IMG/VR virus record: IMGVR_UViG_3300031957_001273
Location: 1 to 20,766 of that record
Length of the DNA stretch: 20,766 bases
Strand: one strand, 5' to 3'
From: a virus
Positions 15,791 through 20,766 of this stretch are shown piece by piece. The position numbers and the translations under genes are program-made. The first letter of the stretch is position 1. Every line of letters starts with the position of its first letter. The notes under the pieces were generated by a model, which saw only the letters and a list, made by a program, of their open reading frames with translations, ran no database searches and was not told the DNA's origin.

Positions 15791-17007
15791 ACGTAGTACT
15801 TTCCTGTTGCAATGTTTAAGAATGCGTGGGCTGTACCATGCCAGCCATTGACCTTGTTCTTGCTGATAGTCAGGAACCTCGTGTTGTCATCAACACCCAA
15901 GCCCTTGCCTATGCCAAGGATGACATCTGCCTCACCAGCCTTGCCGGTACGACTGTTGTCCATCATGGAGAAGTCAATGATCTCCCGCTGGTGCGCCTCG
16001 TAGTTAGCCTGAGACACAGCCCAAACAAGACAGTCATTGCGCTTGCCCAGTTCACGGCCCATGACATACAACTCTTTGAGCCGCTCGTCACCGCGCCCAA
16101 AGTCACCACCAATCTTAACCTTATCTAGTTGGTCAATGAAGATAACATCGGGTTTGTTCAACGTGGTGAAGCTGTTTATCTCTGTGATGTCCGTGCCTAC
16201 GGAATCAATAACAACAAGGTTATTGCCAATAACATCATCGTAGGTAGATTTGTAATCATGCCTATTCTCCAGCAAAGTATATTTATCTATGTCAAAGAAA
16301 GCTGTTGTTATTCTCAGCTTTACTTTCTTGGCTAGTTCTTCGTTGGCCCAGTAGTGTACCTTCTTACCTTGTGCAAGGTATTGAGCCACAAGGTGGGCGC
16401 AGAAGCTGGTCTTGCCAACCTCTGGCCGTGCAAAAATGACACCGAAGTCAGCGCGGTTCATCCCCGGTAGATGCTCTTCCATAGAAGGGATACCAAACAA
16501 AAACTCTGGGGGCTTATTGTTGGACTCGACTAACTCATCAAAGCTTTCATGCACAATGGTAAAGGTTTCGTGCCCTTCCATTGAGTTGTTAATTACGCGG
16601 TCCATGAGCTTTGCGATGTCAGAGAAAGCGTTCTCATCGTCACCCACCCAGAACTGTACAGCCTTCTCACCTATCTGCTTCGCCATGCTACGTTGCCAGA
16701 ACTTCTTGGCATAGTCGTAGGCTAGGTTGTCGTCCATCTCTGGCACGTTGCACAGGCTGGTGATTAGTTCATTGGCCTCGTCGCCCTTGCTGTCGGGCAT
16801 GGCAGGGAACATCATCCCGTGAACAGCATGGACTGTCTTAGCATCCAACAGTTCAATGTTGTCATACTTCAGATGCGCCTCAGTGATGGCCTGTGATATA
16901 GACCGCCACTCCTTGGGAAACATCTGAGGTGTTATAAAATTTTTTATTTTTTCCCAGTGTTCTGTTCTGAGAGTGGAAGCAAGGAGGTTTAGTTCTAGGT
17001 TCTCCAT
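15787..17007 (-). CDS. DnaB-type replicative DNA helicase
   Basis: A 406-aa ATP-dependent 5'-3' helicase of the RecA fold. The N-terminal ~120 residues (LNLLASTLRTEHWEKI onward) resemble the DnaB primase-interacting domain. Walker A is ARPEVGKTS (193-201), the DnaB form of the P-loop. The catalytic Glu is in WANEE (220-224), Walker B is DVIFIDQ (287-293), motif H3 is VSQAN (331-335), and GKAGEADVILGI follows (355-366). GGAAG lies 7 nt before the ATG. It follows the primase and a 44-aa peptide, so primase and helicase are separate, unlike the fused T7 gp4. A loader gene is not visible. Confidence 0.93.
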   Translation of the reverse strand: MENLELNLLASTLRTEHWEKIKNFITPQMFPKEWRSISQAITEAHLKYDNIELLDAKTVHAVHGMMFPAMPDSKGDEANELITSLCNVPEMDDNLAYDYAKKFWQRSMAKQIGEKAVQFWVGDDENAFSDIAKLMDRVINNSMEGHETFTIVHESFDELVESNNKPPEFLFGIPSMEEHLPGMNRADFGVIFARPEVGKTSFCAHLVAQYLAQGKKVHYWANEELAKKVKLRITTAFFDIDKYTLLENRHDYKSTYDDVIGNNLVVIDSVGTDITEINSFTTLNKPDVIFIDQLDKVKIGGDFGRGDERLKELYVMGRELGKRNDCLVWAVSQANYEAHQREIIDFSMMDNSRTGKAGEADVILGIGKGLGVDDNTRFLTISKNKVNGWHGTAHAFLNIATGKYYV

Positions 17008-17010
17008 GTA

Positions 17011-17145
17011 CTAGCTTCCGTTCTTAATCATCCGCGACTGGGAAGGCGTAAGCTTCTTACGCATGTGGAGTGGTGGCTTCTTGTGCCTACGCTTGGAGCG
17101 TTTCTTGGGCGCGTAATCATTCTTGAAAGCAGATTTCTTAGCCAT
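17011..17145 (-). CDS. Very basic 44-aa peptide between primase and helicase
   Basis: A short ORF whose ATG overlaps the primase stop by 8 nt (ATGGCTAA) and whose TAG lies 3 nt before the helicase ATG, so it fills the gap exactly. Sixteen of 44 residues are Lys or Arg, concentrated in APKKRSKRRHKKPP (12-25) and MRKKLTPSQSR (28-38). No Cys or hydrophobic core is seen. Nucleic-acid binding or a link between primase and helicase is plausible. No family is recognised. Confidence 0.7.
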   Translation of the reverse strand: MAKKSAFKNDYAPKKRSKRRHKKPPLHMRKKLTPSQSRMIKNGS

Positions 17146-17980
17146 GATTGTGTTCTTTCTCTGTAAAAAATTCCTCAAGAGTTTCTTCGTCCATACTTTT
17201 TATGTCCACATTCGGGAACATAACAGACATGCCCTTGACCTTGTGCTTGAGTCTAGCACACATTGACATACTGTTCAATGCGGCGTCCTTATCTAAACAA
17301 ATCAATACTTTACTGTAGTTTGTTGTAGTTAAATGGCAGATAAGATTCTCTGACATTGCAGTACCGGACAGCGCAATGCCAACGTAGTTGTCCAGACTGG
17401 ATACAACACAAGCTGAAGGTATGTCCTCTACCACAACGGCAACAGCCCCCGAACCAATAACGTAGTCCGAAGGCTGGCTAGTGTACTTGTACCACTTGGG
17501 TAAACCTTTTTTGTAGAGGGTCCGACCAACAGCGTTTATGATTTTGCCGGGGGTTTTCAAATCGTTTACAAGAAACACAACACGATTAAGTTTTAAATCG
17601 TATTTAACTTTGATGTGTTTTTCTTTGTGCAGATGATAGCACTGTACCCTGTGCAAGTAGTCTACAGCTTCTTTGCTGTACTCTGGTTCAATGAAACTGT
17701 CGGTCGGTAAAAATTCTTTTGTTTCTACCACAGATTGTTTTCTGTCTGGCACGGTAAACAACGATCCAAGAGATGATGTTCTGTTTAGTCCAACAAACTC
17801 AACACCCTTGTTGTCGCAGTCAGCTTTAAAACAATTGTATATTACTTGAAAGGTATTCGGTAGGTACGTTGCAGAAAAGCTATTGCTGCCACCACAAACA
17901 GGACAATCTGTCCTTAGTCTGCCAAGCCCGACTGTTTCTTCTATACAGTCTTCGTTAGTCAGCAGGGTTTGGGAACTCAT
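17138..17980 (-). CDS. DNA primase (zinc finger plus TOPRIM, T7 gp4 N-terminal type)
   Basis: A 280-aa primase that synthesises RNA primers. The N-terminal zinc site is CPVC (26-29) with Cys50 and Cys55 (YNCFKADC), matching the T7 gp4/DnaG-like zinc-binding domain. A basic linker follows, then a TOPRIM fold with Glu185 (VVVEDIPSA) and Asp230/Asp232 (LICLDKD). About the size of the T7 gp4 primase half. GGAGAG lies about 9 nt before ATG 17980. The start overlaps the upstream 62-aa gene by 26 nt. It lies upstream of the helicase, from which it is split by the 44-aa peptide. Confidence 0.9.
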   Translation of the reverse strand: MSSQTLLTNEDCIEETVGLGRLRTDCPVCGGSNSFSATYLPNTFQVIYNCFKADCDNKGVEFVGLNRTSSLGSLFTVPDRKQSVVETKEFLPTDSFIEPEYSKEAVDYLHRVQCYHLHKEKHIKVKYDLKLNRVVFLVNDLKTPGKIINAVGRTLYKKGLPKWYKYTSQPSDYVIGSGAVAVVVEDIPSACVVSSLDNYVGIALSGTAMSENLICHLTTTNYSKVLICLDKDAALNSMSMCARLKHKVKGMSVMFPNVDIKSMDEETLEEFFTEKEHNHG

Positions 17981-18143
17981 TGAGGTATCTCTCCATTTCC
18001 TCTTCTAGCAGTTCTTCTTCATACTGCTTCTTCTTCATCTTCACCACCCGCTGGTGGTATTTTTTCTCCTGAAGCTCGTGTGCAAACTCGTTCCTTCTTT
18101 TGGGAGGCTTACGCTTTTCCCGATCTTTACGCTGGTGCTTCAT
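17955..18143 (-). CDS. 62-aa charged coiled-coil protein, first gene of the early operon
   Basis: A short ORF with a good ribosome site (AGAGGGG) just before ATG 18143 and directly downstream of the - strand promoter. The N-terminal half is basic (KHQRKDREKRKPPKRRNE), and the second half is a Lys/Glu helix with heptad character (KKKQYEEELLEEEMERYL). Being first in the operon, it would be made first. An early regulator or DNA-binding protein is possible but unproved. No family is recognised. Confidence 0.6.
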   Translation of the reverse strand: MKHQRKDREKRKPPKRRNEFAHELQEKKYHQRVVKMKKKQYEEELLEEEMERYLNEFPNPAD

Positions 18144-18171
18144 GGTCCCCTCTGATGGTTAATATAGGTTT

Positions 18172-18186
18172 ACCCCCTCACGGGGT
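18172..18186 (-). promoter_or_regulatory. Hairpin at the 5' end of the early transcript
   Basis: ACCCC (18172-18176) and GGGGT (18182-18186) pair around a 5-nt loop; flanking GTT/AAC (18168-18170, 18189-18191) adds outer symmetry. With the predicted start near 18186 the stem would lie at the very 5' end of the - strand mRNA. It could stabilise the mRNA, or act as an operator. Confidence 0.5.
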
Positions 18187-18192
18187 GTAACG

Positions 18193-18221
18193 ATCCTAGC
18201 AACCCAAGAAACTTGCGTCAA
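18193..18221 (-). promoter_or_regulatory. Sigma-70-like promoter for the leftward replication operon
   Basis: On the - strand, TTGACG (18221-18216) and TAGGAT (18198-18193) are separated by exactly 17 nt, matching 5/6 and 4/6 of consensus. The predicted start is near 18186, 43 nt before the first gene. It implies host RNA polymerase drives the replication genes. Confidence 0.65.
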
Positions 18222-18226
18222 CCCCC

Positions 18227-18255
18227 TTGCAAACATTTTTTTAGTGTGCTATCTA
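18227..18255 (+). promoter_or_regulatory. Sigma-70-like extended -10 promoter for the rightward genes
   Basis: TTGCAA (18227-18232) and TATCTA (18250-18255) are separated by 17 nt, and TGC at 18247-18249 gives an extended -10. The match to consensus is moderate. The predicted start is near 18262, leaving a leader of about 87 nt that contains the hairpin at 18292-18332. Confidence 0.45.
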
Positions 18256-18291
18256 CATAGGGTCGTAATAGAAGGGTGTCAATGAATTGAG

Positions 18292-18332
18292 GTTGGCAGC
18301 ACTGCAAGAATGAGGGTGGCACTTGCAGCAAC
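18292..18332 (+). promoter_or_regulatory. Bulged leader hairpin upstream of the first rightward gene
   Basis: GTTG (18292-18295) pairs with CAAC (18329-18332), and CTGCAAG (18302-18308) with CTTGCAG (18322-18328). This leaves a 6-nt bulge and a 13-nt loop. The hairpin ends a few nt before GGGAAGGAGAG, the ribosome site for ATG 18349. It may affect translation or be an operator. There is no other gene in 18144-18348. Confidence 0.45.
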
Positions 18333-18348
18333 ACGGGAAGGAGAGAGA

Positions 18349-18618
18349 ATGGAAGTCAAGAAAGTCACACCAACCCACGACAAAAGTTGGTACATAAAGT
18401 GGGCAGCCACGGCATTTGTAATTTTTGGGGCTGCTCTTAATTCTTTTGACATCGAGCCATACAACATAGCCTGTCTCATGGTGGGCACATCCCTCTGGTT
18501 AGTGGTGGGGTTGCTGTGGTTTGATCGTGCGTTGATAGTAGTTAATGCAAGCATACTCGCTATATACCTTGCAGGAATACTGTCTTATTTTTATTACACA
18601 GGTCTTACTCCAGTATGA
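18349..18618 (+). CDS. Small three-TM membrane protein
   Basis: Start ATG 18349 is chosen because GGAAGGAGAG lies just upstream; a longer frame from 18310 would begin inside the leader hairpin. The 89-aa protein has three hydrophobic segments: about 15-33 (YIKWAATAFVIFGAALNS), 39-57 (NIACLMVGTSLWLVVGLLW) and 61-83 (LIVVNASILAIYLAGILSYF). The WYIKW entry and FDRAL loop resemble small phage/bacterial membrane proteins of DUF6552 type, tentatively. As the first rightward early gene it could act on the host envelope. Its end overlaps the next gene as ATGA. Confidence 0.65.
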   Translation: MEVKKVTPTHDKSWYIKWAATAFVIFGAALNSFDIEPYNIACLMVGTSLWLVVGLLWFDRALIVVNASILAIYLAGILSYFYYTGLTPV

Positions 18619-19130
18619 TTAAAGTTGACATAACACCCGTTATGAAGCAGCGAGCTACTCGTAAAGCAAATGTAATGGGTAAGTTGTATGGTAGCATTAC
18701 CAAAGGCAAGGGCAACGGCATTGGTTTTCTTGGTGAAGAAGTCGCTAATTTTATTATGGGTGGCGACAACATCAACACCACAAAAAAGTACAACACAAAT
18801 TACGACATCGTGCTGCCCAACGGCACGACCGTTGAGGTCAAGACCAAGAAGACTTCTGTCGTACCCCTGCCCCACTACGATTGTAGTGTTGCCGCCCAGA
18901 ACACAGACCAGAAATGCGACTACTATGCTTTTGTAAGAGTACATGAAAGCAAGAAGGAAGGTTGGTTCTTGGGTTGGATAACTAAAAAGGCGTTCTATAA
19001 CAACGCACGTTTTATGAAGCGCGGGACTATTGATCGTGCCAATGGCTTTATGGTAAAAGCAGATTGCTACAACTTAGCTATAGATAAACTGTATCCGTTT
19101 AGTAAAAAGAAATGGCTTGGCTATGAGTAG
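18615..19130 (+). CDS. PD-(D/E)XK-fold nuclease
   Basis: A 171-aa protein starting within an ATGA overlap. The motif order fits the restriction-endonuclease fold: GFLGEEVANF with Glu41 on a helix, NYDIVL with Asp64, then a strand with the ExK pair VEVKTKK (Glu74, Lys76), and a later aromatic strand DYYAFVRV. The N-terminus and the C-terminal half are basic. Candidate substrates are host DNA or branched DNA. No closer family is recognised. This is a second nuclease set apart from the recombination block, so an early host take-over role is possible but inferred. Confidence 0.7.
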   Translation: MIKVDITPVMKQRATRKANVMGKLYGSITKGKGNGIGFLGEEVANFIMGGDNINTTKKYNTNYDIVLPNGTTVEVKTKKTSVVPLPHYDCSVAAQNTDQKCDYYAFVRVHESKKEGWFLGWITKKAFYNNARFMKRGTIDRANGFMVKADCYNLAIDKLYPFSKKKWLGYE

Positions 19131-19254
19131 ACCTGACGCGATGCTGAACACAATGGAAGCACTCTACGAACAGTTCATTGAGGAAGGGCTGTCACCAGAG
19201 GAAGCCGAAGCCAAAGTTGATGAAAGGATGGCGCATGAAACCCATGAAGATTAA
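19123..19254 (+). CDS. Acidic 43-aa small protein
   Basis: The ATG overlaps the preceding gene by 8 nt (ATGAGTAG), and the stop lies 20 nt inside the next gene, so it bridges the gap between them. It is acidic and helical (MEALYEQFIEEGLSPEEAE), with an SPEEAEAKV pattern like a helix-turn in small helical bundles. The ribosome site is weak, so expression would rely on coupling. Function unknown. Confidence 0.55.
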   Translation: MSRPDAMLNTMEALYEQFIEEGLSPEEAEAKVDERMAHETHED

Positions 19255-19540
19255 AATTGCTGCCTTTGATTTTGATGTAGATTTCGTACCTTTAAACGAT
19301 GAGATATTCGGAGACTTTTCATATATCAATGGTAGAATCCGAATCGAGAAAAATTTAAAGGGTCCATTACTTGTAGACACTTTGAAACACGAAATCAATC
19401 ACGCTATTTTTGCAGTGTATCAACTCAAGGGTAACAAAGATAGTGAAGAGCGTATTTGTTCTGTCATGGCAAGCGCAGAAACAGCACTTTGGCGAGACAA
19501 CAAATGGTTATTAGGTTGGATCAAGAAAAATTTAACGTGA
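19235..19540 (+). CDS. Small HExxH metallopeptidase-like (zincin) protein
   Basis: Start ATG 19235 has AAAGGA 7 nt upstream; a longer frame to 19178 would cover the small 43-aa gene. The 101-aa product has HEINHA at 52-57, with His52, Glu53 and His56 as zinc ligands/base, and SEER at 70-73 supplying a likely third ligand (Glu71 or Glu72). This spacing is typical of minimal phage zincins. The N-terminal half is beta-rich and would form the edge strand. Substrate unknown; it could cleave a host protein or be an inactive scaffold. It sits between nuclease and ThyX genes. Confidence 0.7.
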   Translation: MKPMKIKIAAFDFDVDFVPLNDEIFGDFSYINGRIRIEKNLKGPLLVDTLKHEINHAIFAVYQLKGNKDSEERICSVMASAETALWRDNKWLLGWIKKNLT

Positions 19541-19552
19541 GGATGATTGCTG

Positions 19553-20200
19553 ATGGGCTTAATTCAAGTTAACCGGATGGACTCTATGGGCACCGACCGG
19601 ACGGTAGTAAACGCTGCTCGTGTCTCCTTCGCCAAGCACAAAGATGAACTTGACAGTAGCGACGAGAAGCTAATCAAGTATCTCGCAGAACACGGGCACT
19701 GGTCACCATTCAGCCATGTGTTTATTCAGTTCAAGATTGACGCGCCTATATTCATAGCTAGACAGTTACAGAAACATCAGGTAGGGTTAGCTTGGAATGA
19801 GGTTAGTCGTAGGTATGTGGATAGCACGCCTGAGTTCTATACTCCTACTGAGTGGCGCAAACGGGCTAAAGATAAAAAGCAAGGTAGCTTATCTGAACCT
19901 ATTGCATCTCAAGGTATTGCTAATGCCATAAAGAAAGAAGCTGAAATTGTATGTGTTAATGCATACAACGCGCTACTAAGAAAGGACGTGTGCCCAGAAC
20001 AAGCACGAAGGGTGTTGCCGCAGGATATGATGACAAGCTGGTACTGGTCTGGTAGTCTATATGCGTTTAGTAGAGTTTGTAATCTGCGTTTAAAGAAAGA
20101 CGCGCAGGAAGAAACACGCGACGTAGCTCAACGCATCAGCGATCATTGTGCTGTTGAGTTTCCCATAAGTTGGAAAAATCTTGTAAAGGAAGATAAATAA
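19553..20200 (+). CDS. thyX: FAD-dependent thymidylate synthase (phage-type ThyX)
   Basis: A 215-aa enzyme converting dUMP to dTMP with FAD, NADPH and methylene-tetrahydrofolate. Start ATG 19553 is chosen (GAGG about 10 nt upstream); a TTG two codons earlier is also in frame. Family features: VVNAARVSF (18-26), HWSPFSH (49-55), the signature region ARQLQKHQVGLAWNEVSRRY (69-88) and LPQDMMTSWYW. The signature usually reads RHR-x7-S; here it is KHQ-x8-S, with Glu83 and Ser85 kept. The C-terminal NLR retains the dUMP-binding Arg. This looks like a divergent phage subgroup rather than a broken gene. With RNR and MazG it completes dNTP supply. Confidence 0.93.
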   Translation: MGLIQVNRMDSMGTDRTVVNAARVSFAKHKDELDSSDEKLIKYLAEHGHWSPFSHVFIQFKIDAPIFIARQLQKHQVGLAWNEVSRRYVDSTPEFYTPTEWRKRAKDKKQGSLSEPIASQGIANAIKKEAEIVCVNAYNALLRKDVCPEQARRVLPQDMMTSWYWSGSLYAFSRVCNLRLKKDAQEETRDVAQRISDHCAVEFPISWKNLVKEDK

Positions 20201-20201
20201 C

Positions 20202-20384
20202 ATGCCAGATAAAATTAAATCCGCACGAGCTAGAGCAAGGGCAGCGGGTGACGCCAAGAAGAAAGACAGAGCGTCTTGGTTTGAGAACCATGTCATTATC
20301 GATTGTGGTGGTGACGAGGAAAAGGAGCAGAAGCTCAAGGAAGTTTTGAAGGCTCGCGTAATTATGGGACAAAGTGGAGGTTGA
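20202..20384 (+). CDS. Small charged protein (60 aa)
   Basis: It begins one nt after the ThyX stop with AAGGAAG about 10 nt upstream. The N-terminal half is basic and alanine-rich (KSARARARAAGDAKKKDR, 6-23). A short conserved-looking core (WFENHVIIDCGG) and a charged helix follow. No family is recognised. Confidence 0.55.
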   Translation: MPDKIKSARARARAAGDAKKKDRASWFENHVIIDCGGDEEKEQKLKEVLKARVIMGQSGG

Positions 20385-20386
20385 CA

Positions 20387-20650
20387 ATGCAACATTATTT
20401 GCTTACGAAAGAAAACGCTGAAGTTATTTTAAATAAAGCTAGGCGTTTAAGGTGGGATGATGCCAATGAGATTATGGCTATCATGCGAGATTTGAAGCCA
20501 GTGAGGATCACCGATGGCGAAGAAAAAAGCCCAGAAGAAAAAGCCGACTTCACGAACAAGTTTAGCGGTACGGGTGATCGGAACGAGAGCAAAGAAAGGT
20601 CCGAAGCTAATGATAAATCCAACCCAAATGTGGGTGGCCCGGTTTACTAA
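20387..20650 (+). CDS. Hypothetical protein overlapping a second frame (87 aa)
   Basis: ATG 20387 follows GGAGG by 7 nt and the previous stop by 2 nt. The first ~43 residues look like a normal small domain (LLTKENAEVILNKARRLRWD, then DANEIMAIMRDLKPVRI). From about residue 44 the sequence becomes low-complexity and charged (GEEKSPEEKADFTNKFSG), exactly where the 54-aa ORF starts in another frame. The C-terminal part may be constrained by the overlapping gene, or the true gene may be shorter. Function unknown. Confidence 0.5.
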   Translation: MQHYLLTKENAEVILNKARRLRWDDANEIMAIMRDLKPVRITDGEEKSPEEKADFTNKFSGTGDRNESKERSEANDKSNPNVGGPVY

Positions 20651-20678
20651 TAGTTGGGAGGTGATCTATGATGATTGA
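20514..20678 (+). CDS. Basic 54-aa protein in the +1 frame (overlapping)
   Basis: ATG 20514 has GAGGA at 20503-20507, 6 nt upstream, a better ribosome site than many genes here. The product starts MAKKKAQKKKPTSR, continues with TSLAVRVIGTRAKKGPKL, and ends WVARFTNSWEVIYDD. It reads as a plausible basic protein with beta strands. It overlaps the preceding frame for 137 nt and the next gene by 11 nt. Function unknown; two genes in one stretch, or an indel, should both be considered. Confidence 0.5.
   Translation: MAKKKAQKKKPTSRTSLAVRVIGTRAKKGPKLMINPTQMWVARFTNSWEVIYDD
20656..20664 (+). promoter_or_regulatory. Near-perfect ribosome binding site
   Basis: GGGAGGTGA is almost fully complementary to the 3' end of 16S rRNA. 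It precedes ATG 20668 by 3 nt and ATG 20671 by 6 nt. It is the strongest ribosome site in the window and suggests high expression of the following gene. Confidence 0.7.
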
Positions 20679-20766
20679 TTGCAGTGAGTGCGATGGTTCT
20701 GGTACTATGTGGCTTAGGTACAGTCCGTGGTCCGACCAGCTAAAACAGCACGAGTGTGATTGCTGT
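20668..20766 (+). CDS. Start of a DnaJ-like zinc-finger protein (partial)
   Basis: An open frame from ATG 20668 (or 20671) runs off the right edge after 33 codons. It starts MMIDCSECDGSGTMW and contains CSECDGSG, a CxxCxGxG motif, then a CDCC group near the edge. Such small proteins with one DnaJ-like zinc finger occur in phages. The rest is outside the window, so function is unknown. Confidence 0.6.
   Translation, partial: MMIDCSECDGSGTMWLRYSPWSDQLKQHECDCC

Noticed and set aside
18594-18944. 116-aa - strand frame opposite the PD-(D/E)XK gene
   Set aside because: The + frame holds clear nuclease motifs and coupling; the reverse frame has no ribosome site.
1-20766. tRNA genes, integrase or attachment sites
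   Set aside because: No cloverleaf-like sequence, recombinase ORF or duplicated att-like repeat was recognised by eye; a tRNA scan was not possible.

Overview
The window is part of a lytic, T7-like (podovirus-type) marine bacteriophage genome. It carries T7-type replication and recombination genes in a tightly overlapping operon, a family A DNA polymerase with a DnaJ-type zinc finger, a B12-dependent ribonucleotide reductase, a MazG-like pyrophosphohydrolase and ThyX. The DnaJ finger inside PolA is, from my general knowledge, the hallmark of phages related to SAR116 phage HMO-2011. I therefore infer an HMO-2011-type phage of a marine alphaproteobacterium; host and clade were not tested. No RNA polymerase, integrase, terminase, portal or capsid gene is visible, so this is only part of the genome.

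Left arm (1-8330, + strand): late virion genes. These are the end of one virion protein, a glycine-rich 113-aa protein, 203-aa and 644-aa proteins, and a 1531-aa protein resembling large internal virion (DNA-ejection) proteins. Two small membrane proteins with holin-like architecture follow. Genes abut or overlap by 1-11 nt.

Middle (8335-18143, - strand): one early/middle operon, read right to left. Order: 62-aa charged protein, primase, 44-aa very basic peptide, DnaB-type helicase, 3'-5' exonuclease, DNA polymerase, putative ssDNA-binding protein, Cas4/RecB-like Fe-S nuclease, 133-aa unknown, T7 endonuclease I-like resolvase, DUF3310 protein, MazG-like protein, class II RNR, 115-aa acidic protein. 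Most junctions are 4-20-nt overlaps, which suggests translational coupling. A bidirectional terminator at 8632-8662 lies inside the last gene and separates the converging late and early transcription units.

Control region (18144-18348): two divergent sigma-70-like promoters whose -35 boxes are 5 bp apart, each with a hairpin in its leader.

Right arm (18349-20766, + strand): small early/accessory genes. These are a three-TM protein, a PD-(D/E)XK nuclease, a 43-aa ORF, a small HExxH zincin, ThyX, several tiny charged proteins (two overlapping in different frames), and the start of a second protein with a DnaJ-like CxxCxGxG motif, cut by the window edge.

Working together: primase and helicase open and prime the fork, and the split exonuclease/polymerase pair copies it with the candidate SSB. 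Endonuclease I and the Cas4/RecB-like nuclease would process recombination intermediates and perhaps host DNA. RNR, MazG and ThyX would supply and clean the dNTP pool. The most unusual points are the PolA that is split and also carries a zinc finger in its thumb, the terminator inside a gene, and the compact divergent promoter pair.
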